Source: Psychrobacter sp. JCM 18901 (GTDB lineage Bacteria; Pseudomonadota; Gammaproteobacteria; Pseudomonadales; Moraxellaceae). Taken from it: a stretch of DNA of 64,000 nucleotides. The notes under the pieces were generated by a model. That model had not been told where the DNA came from and did no database searches. It saw nothing but the letters and a program-made list of their open reading frames with translations. Positions within the stretch are counted from its first letter, which is position 1, and each line of letters opens with the position of its first letter. Position numbers and translations under genes: made by a program. Positions 41,441 to 51,630 of the stretch are shown here, in pieces. The stretch is taken from positions 1 through 64,000 of the forward strand of contig NZ_BAWH01000016.1 in assembly GCF_000586435.1 (NCBI RefSeq). The letters are read 5' to 3'.

Positions 41441-41481
41441 TCGATTGGCTAGTAAAGTTATAGAACCTGATAGTTATTTTT

Positions 41482-41518
41482 TTGGCTTACTTATTTAATA
41501 TGGGTAAGCCATTTTTTT
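41482..41518 (+). terminator. metH terminator
   Basis: The stem TGGCTTAC / GTAAGCCA is followed by seven T's, about 40 bases after the reconstructed metH stop. Confidence 0.85.
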
Positions 41519-41639
41519 ATGGCGCATCCTTTATTTGTTATCAGCAAACTTATCGCTACGTTCATAGCAAAATACTTTTATCATTTACTGACAAGAACCA
41601 TGCTAGATTATTGTCTACTTTATTATTTTGAGACAGGCT

Positions 41640-42569
41640 ATGAATCAGATTGCATTACTTTCTAGTTGGATTGGCAAAACTTTTGCAATTTGGGCATTGG
41701 TCAGTGCTGTTTTGGGATTTATTTTTCCTGAATTTTTTGCCTCGTTGGCTTTTTTAATCGTTCCCATACTTGGCATCATTATGTTTGGGATGGGCATGAC
41801 ACTCAAAACGGAAGATTTCCTAGAAATTGTCAAACGACCAAAGCCTGTACTGGTAGGGCTATTAGCACAGTTCACGCTCATGCCTTTGATCGCTTACCTA
41901 TTAACGGTCATTTTCAACCTCGATCCTTTAATAGCAGTCGGTGTTATCTTGGTTGGTTGCTGTCCTGGCGGTACGTCTAGTAACGTGATTACATTTTTGG
42001 CAAAAGGTGATGTGGCATTGAGTGTGGCGATTACCTCTATCTCTACCCTGCTTGCGCCTTTTTTGACCCCGATTCTATTAAACATTTTTGCCGGTCAGCT
42101 GATCGATATCGACCTAGCCAGTATGATGATAACCATTACGAAAATCGTCATCCTACCGATATTACTCGGTGTTATCTTTCATAAGTTTCTGGGTAAAAAG
42201 ATAGAGTTCGTCACTGAGGTATTGCCGATGATATCGGTATTGGGTATCTCAATTATCATCGCGGCAGTGGTCGCAGTGTCTAAAGCGACTATTTTAGACA
42301 GCGGTGCTATCGTGTTTATCGTGGTTGCCTTGCACAATATGACGGGTTATACCTTGGGATATGTAATCGCTCGCCTGTCTGGCTTTACGGAGAAACAACG
42401 TCGCGCGATTATGATAGAAGTGGGTATGCAAAACTCTGGTCTAGGCGCTGCCCTTGCCGCGACTTATTTTAACCCTGTCGCTGCCTTACCGAGTGCGATA
42501 TTTAGTGTGTGGCATAACTTTAGTGGTGCGTTGGTTGCGAATATTTTTGCTAAGAGAGATGCGAAGTAA
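41640..42569 (+). CDS. Bile acid:sodium symporter family transporter (BASS)
   Basis: A ~309-residue inner-membrane protein with nine to ten hydrophobic segments. Family motifs: FGMGMTLKTEDF, the first crossing segment GVILVGCCPGGTSSNVITFL then AKGDVALSVAIT, and the second crossing segment EVGMQNSGLGAALA with FNPVAALPSAIFSVWHN-like end. Bacterial members move organic anions (for example pantoate or 2-keto acids) with Na+; the substrate here is not predictable. The ATG at 41640 is preferred over an upstream TTG. Confidence 0.88.
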   Translation: MNQIALLSSWIGKTFAIWALVSAVLGFIFPEFFASLAFLIVPILGIIMFGMGMTLKTEDFLEIVKRPKPVLVGLLAQFTLMPLIAYLLTVIFNLDPLIAVGVILVGCCPGGTSSNVITFLAKGDVALSVAITSISTLLAPFLTPILLNIFAGQLIDIDLASMMITITKIVILPILLGVIFHKFLGKKIEFVTEVLPMISVLGISIIIAAVVAVSKATILDSGAIVFIVVALHNMTGYTLGYVIARLSGFTEKQRRAIMIEVGMQNSGLGAALAATYFNPVAALPSAIFSVWHNFSGALVANIFAKRDAK

Positions 42570-42777
42570 GCGTTAAATTTATCACTTAAAGCTTAATGGT
42601 AGATATTTTAGTGTTGGTAAAATAGTTGAGTTTAACTAGAAGGTTATATTGAGTATAAAAATTGGGATATAAAAGTAGTTAAGACATAGTTAGAGCCAAA
42701 ATTATAAAATAGCTTTTGGAATCGTTTAATTCAGTTAATTCCACTAATTGGCAGGATCCATACTATAGTTATTTAGC

Positions 42778-42811
42778 AAAAAAAAGACTGTGAATTTAAA
42801 ATAGTCTTTTT
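42778..42811 (-). terminator. Terminator of rnlAB
   Basis: The stem AAAAAGACT / AGTCTTTTT continues into eight T's on the minus strand, 15 bases after the rnlB stop. Confidence 0.8.
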
Positions 42812-42825
42812 GTGAAATCCAATCT

Positions 42826-43134
42826 TTAAATATAATCAACATATTTATTATTTTGCATTTCTAATAATTCGGAGTCTAGTTCTTCAGGGTTAACAACTCT
42901 GTAACTATTATGAATAAACTTTTGACCATCATAGTCCAAGTATGCAAAACGATTTGAATCGTCACCATTAGTCAAAAATAAGTCGAAAAGAAATCTCTTG
43001 GGAACGCCTCTAGATATAGAATCCCATTCTGCTTTAATATTATTCAATAATGAAAAAAGATTAACATAGTCGTCTCCTGAACAGATGACTATGTCGTTAT
43101 TTTCTCTTGTTCTGTAAAACGCTAATTTAAACAT
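42826..43134 (-). CDS. rnlB: RnlB-like antitoxin
   Basis: A 102-residue protein starting MFKLAFYRTRENNDIVICSG. The segment KRFLFDLFLTNGDDSNRFAY followed by LDYDGQKF corresponds to GEILFDLLCANGPEWNRF and the next residues of E. coli RnlB, as recalled. It starts three bases after the rnlA stop on the same strand. RnlB binds RnlA and blocks its RNase activity; phage infection that shuts off host expression lowers RnlB and frees the toxin. Unlike the toxin gene, its frame is intact. Confidence 0.75.
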   Translation of the reverse strand: MFKLAFYRTRENNDIVICSGDDYVNLFSLLNNIKAEWDSISRGVPKRFLFDLFLTNGDDSNRFAYLDYDGQKFIHNSYRVVNPEELDSELLEMQNNKYVDYI

Positions 43135-43137
43135 ATT

Positions 43138-44214
43138 TTAACTATAAATATCCTCAATAAGCTCATAGACTTTATTGCAAATATTTATTGCTCCTTCAAG
43201 TGTAGATACAGTTAATGTTGAATCTGCAAACTGCTCAATATGGAAAAGTGAATGTCTTCTTTTGTAATAGTAAGAGTAAGCATTGAGCACCTCATTCAAC
43301 TTCTCACCTGAATGTAAGCTCTTGTAATTTTCACTCAGTCCAATTGCCTTTTTTTCCCTTATTTAACTCAAATACTTCACCTAAATGTCTAGGCTGTTGC
43401 ACGATTCCGTTTTCCGAAAGATGTGTTTTAATTACACCTTCCAAAGACCTTAATTCAGCATAGGTCAATAATGAGTATTCAGTTAAATCTGGAGAAGCAG
43501 ATCTAATACAGTTACTAGATACCAATAAGTTTTGAATAAGTTTTGGTAATTTATCATACGCATTAGGCAAGCGACTTTTGACTAATTCCACCGCCATTTC
43601 AGGTCTAATAATGTTACAGTCAGCTTCATCTTTTTTGTAAAGTACTTTACTCAGAGTTTCTAGGTCAAGCTGTAAAGTCAATGCATAGGCAACTTCCTTG
43701 TAACAAGATAAAGGTCTTCCCTGAATTTGTAGTTTTTTAGTATTATTATAATAAGAAATCGTTAATTTATCTTTATAAACCTGTGATTCCAATACTAACT
43801 GAATGCCACCATTTATATTTTTTTTCTTCAATAGTTATATTATTTGACTCTCTAACTTCTTCTATTCGTTCTTTCATAAATTCAATTAGGGTTTCATCAA
43901 TACCTGCTATACTCATATTTAGAATTGATATTTCTAAATCACAAAGCTTTCTACGTATGTGCTCGGCAACTTGCAAGCTAAGTTCAGGATTCTTCCCCTG
44001 ATTGTATTGCAGTGTAGTTGTACCTTTTTTTGAAAGGTGAAGTGTTAACATAGCAGGTTCTTGACCTGGTCTTAAAATCTCATAATTTTTTTTCGAGCTA
44101 GTTTGGTTTTTTTAATTTGTATTTTATATTTTGCTCTTCACAATATTCATCCATACAACTGTCTAAATCAGACAATCTTAGATTAAGATCCTTAAAACTC
44201 ATAGATTTTTCCAT
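43138..44214 (-). CDS. rnlA: RnlA-like RNase toxin (four frame breaks)
   Basis: The reconstructed ~358 residues match the length of E. coli RnlA (357). Diagnostic stretches are LTISYYNNTKKLQIQGRPLS (E. coli: TTGKLQIQGRPLSCYR), NIIRPEMAVELV, LTYAELRSLEGVIKTHLSE, QQPRHLGEVFEL and near the end YYKRRHSLFHIEQFADST. RnlA is an mRNA-degrading toxin that aborts phage infection. Breaks lie in T7 43349-43355, T8 43818-43825, T8 44086-44093 and T7 44107-44113, all homopolymers. If the breaks are real the toxin is dead; the error pattern of the window makes this doubtful. Confidence 0.8.
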
Positions 44215-44672
44215 CTAAATATAAACTCTCTAGCCGCATTGCTAGTAGGGTGTAAGTTTGATATATACTAAGATAAAGTTACTCAAGAAACTTCCTGTTT
44301 AATGAATTTCTTCGCTTATAACTTGAGTACCCAAGCTATTCTATCAGAATTAGGATATGTATATATAAGATTAATATAAATAAACTCAAGTCACTCCTCT
44401 ACTTAACTAACTGAAAATATTCAACTTGCGTCAATATTTGAACTCTAAACCACGTCCCTCATTTCAAAAAAATCCATGCTAGGACTTTAACATTTGAATA
44501 GCCTGTTACCATTGTATCAAATATGTAATTTAGCCAAAACTACAGTAGGTACATGGCTTATGCAAGTAGATTACAATGGCTATTTTTTTTAGTTTAGTAA
44601 GCAAATCTTTTTAGGCTGCACACCTTATACAAATCATAGTTTGTAGCTAAATCATGCAATTAGAATTTCAAG
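44215..44672. other. Intergenic region between rnlA and the DUF2256 genes
   Basis: An AT-rich stretch of 458 bases with no visible gene. It should contain the rnlAB promoter. Nothing else was recognised. Confidence 0.45.
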
Positions 44673-44816
44673 TCAACCATGCTTTTTACCCCGCCGACAC
44701 CGCTCAGAACAGTAAATCACCTGCTCCCAGTCCTTCTCCCACTTTTTACGCCACGTAAATGGACGCTGGCAGACGGGGCAGGTTTTTTGCGGTAAGTTTA
44801 CTTTTTTATGTGCCAT
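44673..44816 (-). CDS. DUF2256 zinc-ribbon protein, copy 1 (47 aa)
   Basis: A very small basic protein: [20 protein letters not shown], then [20 protein letters not shown] and RRGKKHG. The CPVC ... YCSERC four-cysteine pattern and the [10 protein letters not shown] helix are the hallmarks of DUF2256, a nucleic-acid-binding-looking zinc ribbon of unknown function. It follows a paralogue by 51 bp on the same strand, and both trail the large ATPase gene. Confidence 0.85.
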   Translation of the reverse strand: MAHKKVNLPQKTCPVCQRPFTWRKKWEKDWEQVIYCSERCRRGKKHG

Positions 44817-44867
44817 TATTTGCTCCCTTCTGCCGTATATCTAATATCTATGGTTAATGTTTACTGT

Positions 44868-45038
44868 CTATTTATCTTCTTTTTGATGATCTAACCCTTC
44901 ATATTTTTTTACCCGTCGGCATTGGTCGGAGCAATAGACCATGCTCTCCCAGTTTTTATCCAGCTTTTTAGTCCAACTAAACTCGCGCTCGCAGACAGGG
45001 CAAAGTTTTTTGCGGACGTTCTTCTTTTTGTGCGCCAT
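44868..45038 (-). CDS. DUF2256 zinc-ribbon protein, copy 2 (56 aa)
   Basis: MAHKKKNVRKKLCPVCEREF, then SWTKKLDKNWESMVYCSDQC and an RRVKK tail with a charged extension. It has the same cysteine spacing as copy 1 but only about half the residues identical, so the duplication is old. It starts 51 bp after the ATPase stop. A seven-A run near the end (44904-44910) means the C-terminus could be shorter by about ten residues if the run is really six. Confidence 0.82.
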   Translation of the reverse strand: MAHKKKNVRKKLCPVCEREFSWTKKLDKNWESMVYCSDQCRRVKKYEGLDHQKEDK

Positions 45039-45089
45039 AATTTTCTCATTGGTTTGTTTACTACATTAGTCACTGGTCACTATAGTCTA

Positions 45090-48000
45090 CTAATCATAGT
45101 CGTCAAAGATTTTATTAAGCCTGTTGAGACTATTAACGATTAACTTACCAGATTGATCGGTACTGGTATCAATCGCCAGCTTCTCATCCATCCGCATCGT
45201 CAATGGCTCTAACGCTTGCTTGAGGGCAGTTGCCATCAATGCGGTCTGCTGATGAATATCAGGGATATCGCTATCGGCTGTTTGATTCTCATTATTGCTA
45301 ACCAGGCTATCCGCCATTTTTTGCGCCAGTTGTTCAACGGCATTGACCAGCTGCACCATGAGCTGTTTTTGTGCATATTGGTTTTGCTTGAGATACTCGC
45401 CTTCTGCCTTCTCAGCGTTGTGATCATGCTTGTATATTTGCATCAGCTGATTCAGACTTTTTTTCAAAGCCGTTATCGATGCTATCGCTGACGACTTTGG
45501 CATTATTAACGACGCTATCGGCAAGTATTTTCTGTGCTTCTAATTGGGCGTTTAGCTGGGCATCGAGTTGCGCTTGTTGTCCTGCTTCTCGTAAGCGAGC
45601 GATTCGCTCTGGGTCGTTTTTCGTTAAGTATGTCTCAAACTGGCTACTGATGGCATTGAAGCCACTGGCCAAATCGACCAACTGGGCGACGATACGTGCG
45701 CCAGTATCACCATCTTCACCGCCCATGGCTTTATTACGTAAGAAGTCCGCTTTGATTTGCGCCCAACGCTCTTTTTCTTCCTCGGTTAAGGTGCCGCGCA
45801 TCTCGCCAAGCTTGAGCAAGTTGCTCTCTGCGCCTTGGGTCAATAGCTGCGACTCGCCCAAATAGTGATCGTCTATCAGCTGGTTTAGCTCATTCTCATT
45901 CATGACCGCCGACAGCTTTTCGGTCATCTTATTCATATTACGATAACTGCCTTGTAGCTTAAATATCGGCTCAACACGATATTTATCATCTTGCGAGGCG
46001 GAAGCAATATAAGCTTGGTTGACGTCCAAAATGACTGCTTGCACTCGAAACATATGACGCAAGATCGCAATAATCTCGTTAATCTCTGAGGTGCTATATG
46101 GATACGTTAGATCGCTGCTTTGCGCTTGGGCGAGGTTGGCGTTGTCCGTTTTTGCCATTTTGATCAAGCGATGCACATCGCTTAAGTCGCGATTGGCCAG
46201 TGGCGCGAGGACACTATTGGAAGTCAGCGAGTTTTCGATATAACTAAGCGCAAACACTTCTTCCATGCCACTCATGATATCGCCTAAGTTATAGATATCG
46301 GCACGGTTGGCGAGCATGTCTGGCACTTTAAAGCTTCGCCGCTTTCGGTATATGGGTTACCTGCCATGACCACGCAGAACTTTTTGCCACGCATGTCATA
46401 GGTCTTGGTTTTTCCTTGCCAGACACCATCGATACGGCGTGTACCATCACCCAATGAGATAAACTTTTGCAAAAATTCCGCATGGGTATGCTGAATATCA
46501 TCGAGATAGAGCATGACGTTATTGCCCATCTCAAATGCCAAGTTGATTTTATTCAGCTCTTCTCGGGCGGTAGCATTTGGTGCTTTTTCTGGATCTAATG
46601 AGGTGACGTCATGACCAAGTGACGGACAGTTAATCTTCATAAAGATAAGGCCAAGACGATTTGCCACGTATTCCATCAAGGTGGTTTTACCATAACCTGG
46701 CGGCGATATCATCATGAGAATACCCATCAAATCGGTACGCTTATCCTCGCCGACCGTGCCCATCTGTTTGGCAAGATTGTCACCGATAAGTGGCAGATAG
46801 CTCTCGTTAATCAGACGGTTACGCACAAACGAAGACAGTGGACGCGGCATAAATTCGTCCAGTCGCAACGTCTCTTTTGAGTCATGCAATATCTCTGAGC
46901 GCATGGCCAGATAACGTCTATAGGCAGGGATAACTTGGGTATCATGATGATGCAAACGATTTAAGAAATCATCGACGGCAAAGGTTAAGGTCTGCTGATG
47001 AATACGTATATGCTCACCCAGCAGGTTATTGACTTGTATCTCAAGCGATACTTTACCCGTGCTACGTTCAAAACTTTGCACTTGATTAAGCGGATTATTA
47101 ATACTGGTCAATGATGTAGTCGATGACGTAGCCGACGAGGTGATTGCAGAAAATGACAAGGCCGATGGTGTGCCACTTGCGCCTGTACTGTTTAAACCTT
47201 GATTGCCCAATCCTTTAGCACTTAGCCCTTTATTAAAAGCCCCTTTATTAAAAGTAGCACCTGAATCAGTGAGTCGTTGCACCAAAGCTTCACGCTGGGC
47301 ATCATTTAATTGGGTAAGCAAGACGGCAATGGCTTCAGGCACATAATGACGGCCACTTTCTAATTGCTGCTTGCGTAGCGCGTTTTGTGTTTCAATCTCG
47401 GCAAGCTGCTCTTCACTGAGTGCCTCGCCTGCCTCATCCGTGCCATCAGTCGCTACGTTAACCGATTCTGTCCCACCATAAGTCTTATCAAGTAGTGCAT
47501 GGAACCATGTGGCTAGTAACTCATAGGCTGATTTGGTTGAAAACCCAGCTTGCCGATAGAAGATTGTAGTTGGTCAAAACTGGCCGTATTTTGCGTGCTG
47601 CCTGAGGCACTATTTAGCGTTTGGCTTAGTTGATCACACAACTGCTGTGCTTGTTGGCTGGTTTGCCATTTTATTGTGTTATATGCACCTGCATTCGATT
47701 CAGCCGACTGTCCCATGACGCTCACCAAGTATTCACACGCAAGCTGAACGTAGCTTGGTTTGAAGATGTGGGCGCCTTTATCAACGCTACCATCTTTATC
47801 AGCGCTAAGACTGTCATCATTATGAGCCATAACAAAATGACGCATCACTTGGCTCATGTCCTCGACCAATAGAGACTTCGCAGTATCGCTGCCCAATGTA
47901 CGGCGCAGTTGCTCGGCGGTCGCGGCTCTATCTGCAGTTATTTGCGCGTGTCAGCACTGATTCATTCAGCCATTTTTCATAACCAAATTGACGCAGACTG

Positions 48001-51000
48001 TCTAAACCAAGCGCTTGCACGATCTTTAACTGCCAATAGAATAATTGCGCCAATGCTCGTACTTGCGGGGTATAAATCAGTAGCCCTGCTTCACGCAGTG
48101 TCGGCAATATTTGCATCAATAATAGCGTGGCATCATGGTCATGAATGCCTTTGTCATAACCAAGCTGATAGCGAGGGGTGGCATAAGCTTTGACCAGTTT
48201 GGACAATGGACTGTCATTATCAATATCGCCATTAACATCGAGCGTAATGACAGTCGCATCGTATGCTTGATATAGGCGCGCTTCAGTCAAACCCTCCTGG
48301 CTGTTTTTAGCACTTTCGATAATGCTATAGGCCAAGTACTCGGCACGATACACCTTGTCAGACTCGGAGGCGATATTCATGTCCCAATACGGGCGCAAGG
48401 CGTTTAGCTCAGCATTATTAAGCACTTCATAATAATCTGTACCCGTTAAATGCAAATTCAGCACACGCTTGCCGTCTGACTGCTGACGACTTAATAAGGT
48501 TAAATCTAATGGCTGAGTATTAACCGAAAAACGATGCTTGCCCAGTTTGATGATTTGGCCACCATCTTCAAACAAGTCCGACTTGTCTTTTAGACTCTTA
48601 TAGCTTTCGATTTGGATGGCTTTTAGGCGTGCGTCGATGTCATCGGCTTTGACGCTAAAGCCATTGCTTGCAGCTCTTTTGCGATGTTGCGCACTTTTTG
48701 TACCAGACCATCAGCCGCAAAGTAAGTATTGAGCGCTTCCTCTTCTGTAAAGCCTGTGACACCTGTGCTTTGCGTGCGTTTTTTAATACTCTCAAGCATC
48801 CGCAGCGCGCCATCACCCAAGTTTTGTGCTTTACGGTTGCGAGCATCAAGCAATTGCTGCTTATGGTTTTCAAAGGTTTCGTAAATCTCTTCACGCTTGC
48901 TGATGATATCGGCTAAAAACTGATCGCCACTATTGGTCTCTGGATCAGCGAACTGACTTTCCAATTCTTCTAACTGTACCAGCAGTTTTGCCATTTGCTC
49001 ATCTGATTTCTCAGGGGTATTGGCAATGGATAAGGCGTTGGCAATGGACTGACCAAACAGCTTAAACTGCGCGCCAAATTGCGCGACGGCCTCCGCTGAA
49101 CCTAAGTTTTTACGCTTATGGTTGAGCTTGGCTTTGCTCTGATTTAGGCTCGCATAAATGGTCGATGTGTCATCGATGATTTGCGTACGCACTGTGGCAT
49201 CAGCTACATCTAGCGTCCCTAGCAACTCGGTCAATAAATCTAACCCTTGCGCTGTTTCATCAATTTTTTTCTAGTACGGGTTTTAGCTCAGCATTGGTTT
49301 CTGCGGTGTTTAAGCGCTCACTGACATCGACCAATATGCCTTCGTAGCTTGATAGTGCCTCTTCACCACTTAAAAACAATACCGTTTTTTTCAGCCAGCT
49401 CGCTTTCTGCCTCTTCTAATTGCTTTTGCAGCGCTTGTAACTTATCAGCATCTAGATAGCGCAAATCCTCCAAGTTAACCAAACGGCCTTTTTGGCGTCT
49501 TAATGCTGACAGCTGATCGACATAATCACTGGCAGACTCAAAGCTAGTAACGCGTATCTGCCGCAAAATCTCACTTTGCTGCGTATCAGCATCGGCTAGC
49601 GCAGTTTGGGTTTGCTTTTGGATACTTTGTACTTTAGCGAACTCATCGATGACAAGCTCAGCCGTGGCCGTCACTTCCTTAATACTACTGGCGACTTCGC
49701 TCAGCTCAGGCTCAGACAGCAATAATAGCTGTCAAAGAGACGACTGGTATTGTCAGCCAACTCTTCATAGAGCTTTTGAGAGACGCTTTGATTGTCAATC
49801 AGGCGAGTAATGCTATACAGGTCTGAGATACCACGCACCAGTTCTTTATTGCCAATTTTGCCATAGAAGCTCGTGCTTTCTGGCAGCTCACTCACATACT
49901 CGTGTGAGGCATAAGGGGTATGCCATATCTGCATCGGGTGAATACGAGATGGCTCACTTTGGTCACTGAACAGTACCAAACGCCCATTCTCAGCCAAGGC
50001 CATACCGTTGCAATAGATAGGATTTGCCAATTGCTTTTTAATCAAATTATAAGGAAACAGCCCCGTGATACCCAAGTCTCTGTCATAAAATAAAAATAGA
50101 ACATCTTCACCATTTGGCGATATGATTTTGCGTTTGAATTTTAAGTCTTTGGCGTCCACGTTATTGGCATCAAACAGCTTATATTCGCCCGTTTGCAGAT
50201 AGTAGCCACCCGGAAATATGATGCCGTGGTCTTCTGGCAGCTGCACACACGATTGTCCAATCGCATCCAAACGTAATACCGCTTCGGTCAAGGTGTTATA
50301 AACAAAATAACGGTAGTCCTCTTCACGATAGGGCAATATTTTGAGCAGGATTAAACTGCCAACTTTGGCATAAGCAATCTCGGCATCGGTCAACGACTGA
50401 GTACGATCTTCGACCGGCTCACTATAGATACCCTGCCCTGATTGCGTATTATCCTCAATCTTGATGGTCAGATCTCCACCGACCGTCTCTACAAATATCG
50501 TATCCAAGATATTCATATGCGGATATTTGCCGTTGATCATCTGATCGCGTGTGGTTTCTATCCAGTCAAAATCATAGGCAGGCGGCAGTTCAATGTCACG
50601 CTCGCCACGATTGTCGACGTAAGCGACTTGAGCAGACTCTGGTGTGCCTTGGCTAAAATCTAGCGCGAAACGGAACACTCGAATATCAGTGATACGCTCT
50701 CCAATCTGAAACGCCAATAGCAATTTGCTATCTTTCACCGTTATTTGAATTAAGCGCGTTTGCTTATAATATCGGTACAGCTCATTGAAGTCTTGGACAA
50801 AGGCATCTTGACCCAAAAAAAAGTGCCTGTTAAATCGACCTCTTCAAGTTGGTACTCTTCTTCACTTTCGACTGGCTCAATCAAACGATATAGCGACAAT
50901 ACATCCTTAACATTGCTTGCACGTTTGAGTCCCATAAAAACGTTGTAGCCAAACAGTAGATATTCGCCTACTTGCACCATATCCTGCGCCACACAGTTAT

Positions 51001-51239
51001 GTTCGGTACGGATACGCGTACGGGCGATGACTTGCATTTGAGTACTGCCGAACTCTTCAAGGCGTGCAGTATTTAGCGTGGCCGTCTGTTGCTCTAAACG
51101 AGCACCTTGTTCTATCAAACGTTTTTTTGATGAGCTCGTAAGCATTGCCCGAGGCAACCGCCTGATCAGTTTGGCTTGCTTGACTAGCATTAGGGTTGTC
51201 ATTGCTATCTGGAGTGGTTAGGTTTTGCGTGTCCGCCAT
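45090..51239 (-). CDS. Giant AAA+ ATPase, 'DNA repair ATPase' family (about ten frame breaks)
   Basis: The reconstructed protein has ~2,050 residues starting MADTQNLTTPDSNDNPNASQ. The N-terminal part has RIRTEHNCVAQDMVQVGEYL and LLFGYNVFMGLKR; a beta-rich region follows, then a long coiled coil, then an AAA+ module near residue 1,515: PPGYGKTTLMEYV (Walker A), NVMLYLDDIQH (Walker B), VVMAGNPYTESGEA (sensor), then a helical tail. Databases label such proteins 'DNA repair ATPase', from memory; evidence for that role is unclear. Breaks: A/T runs at 51122-51128, 50815-50822, 49385-49391, 49264-49270, 45458-45464, and small indels near 49722, 48657, 47942, 47543, 46333. The upstream neighbour is a flotillin. 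Confidence 0.82.
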
Positions 51240-51269
51240 CGTTACTCGTCCGTTTCTGTTTTTACATAA

Positions 51270-51376
51270 TATAGTCAATCCTTTATAGAAGAGCTACAGC
51301 GTTAACCTCGCTTGAAGTATCACATATACATCTGCACTCGGTTGCCTTGTATCTCTTTCAAATTGAATCCACTATA
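51270..51376 (+). repeat. Interspersed ~108-bp repeat, copy C
   Basis: It runs from TATAGTCAATCC through CTCGGTTGCCTTGTATC to CCACTATA and aligns along its length with copy A (27186-27294). It ends 30 bases upstream of the ATPase start codon, so it may carry or disturb the promoter. Confidence 0.75.
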
Positions 51377-51420
51377 AGAGAATTTTGGGCAATAAAGAAT
51401 CATTGAAAGTAAAGAAGCAC

Positions 51421-51472
51421 TTGGCTAATCTAAAAAAACGAGTGGTCACTGCTATTTTTTTAGATTAGCCAA
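51421..51472. repeat. 18-bp perfect inverted repeat
   Basis: TTGGCTAATCTAAAAAAA is followed by a 16-base loop and its exact reverse complement. It is stronger than most terminators here. It could end flotillin transcription on the minus strand or be an operator. Confidence 0.7.
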
Positions 51473-51514
51473 CTCATCATAATTCGTCGTTCTGAATCAC
51501 CTTGAGTTAGCCAA

Positions 51515-51543
51515 AAAATCTGCCGCCTACACGACAGATTTTG
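51515..51543 (-). terminator. Terminator of the flotillin gene
   Basis: The imperfect stem AAAATCTGTCG / CGGCAGATTTT on the minus strand is followed by more T's, about 90 bases after the flotillin stop. Confidence 0.65.
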
Positions 51544-51630
51544 TATTTCAGAGAATATTACTTATTCATACTGTTAGATAAAAACTTGCTTACTAATACT
51601 TGCACATTAAGGCTAGTCATTTAGACCCTA

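Larger units (their letters stand above)
51240..51630. other. Intergenic region between flotillin and giant ATPase
   Basis: 391 bases without a gene. From the ATPase side it holds repeat copy C (51270-51376), a long hairpin (51421-51472) and a terminator (51515-51543). The ATPase is therefore probably transcribed from its own promoter near or inside the repeat. Confidence 0.6.

Noticed and set aside
42826..43831. Annotating rnlA/rnlB region as unrelated hypothetical genes
   Set aside because: Joining frames across homopolymers reveals conserved RnlA blocks and correct total length, so a toxin-antitoxin assignment is better supported.
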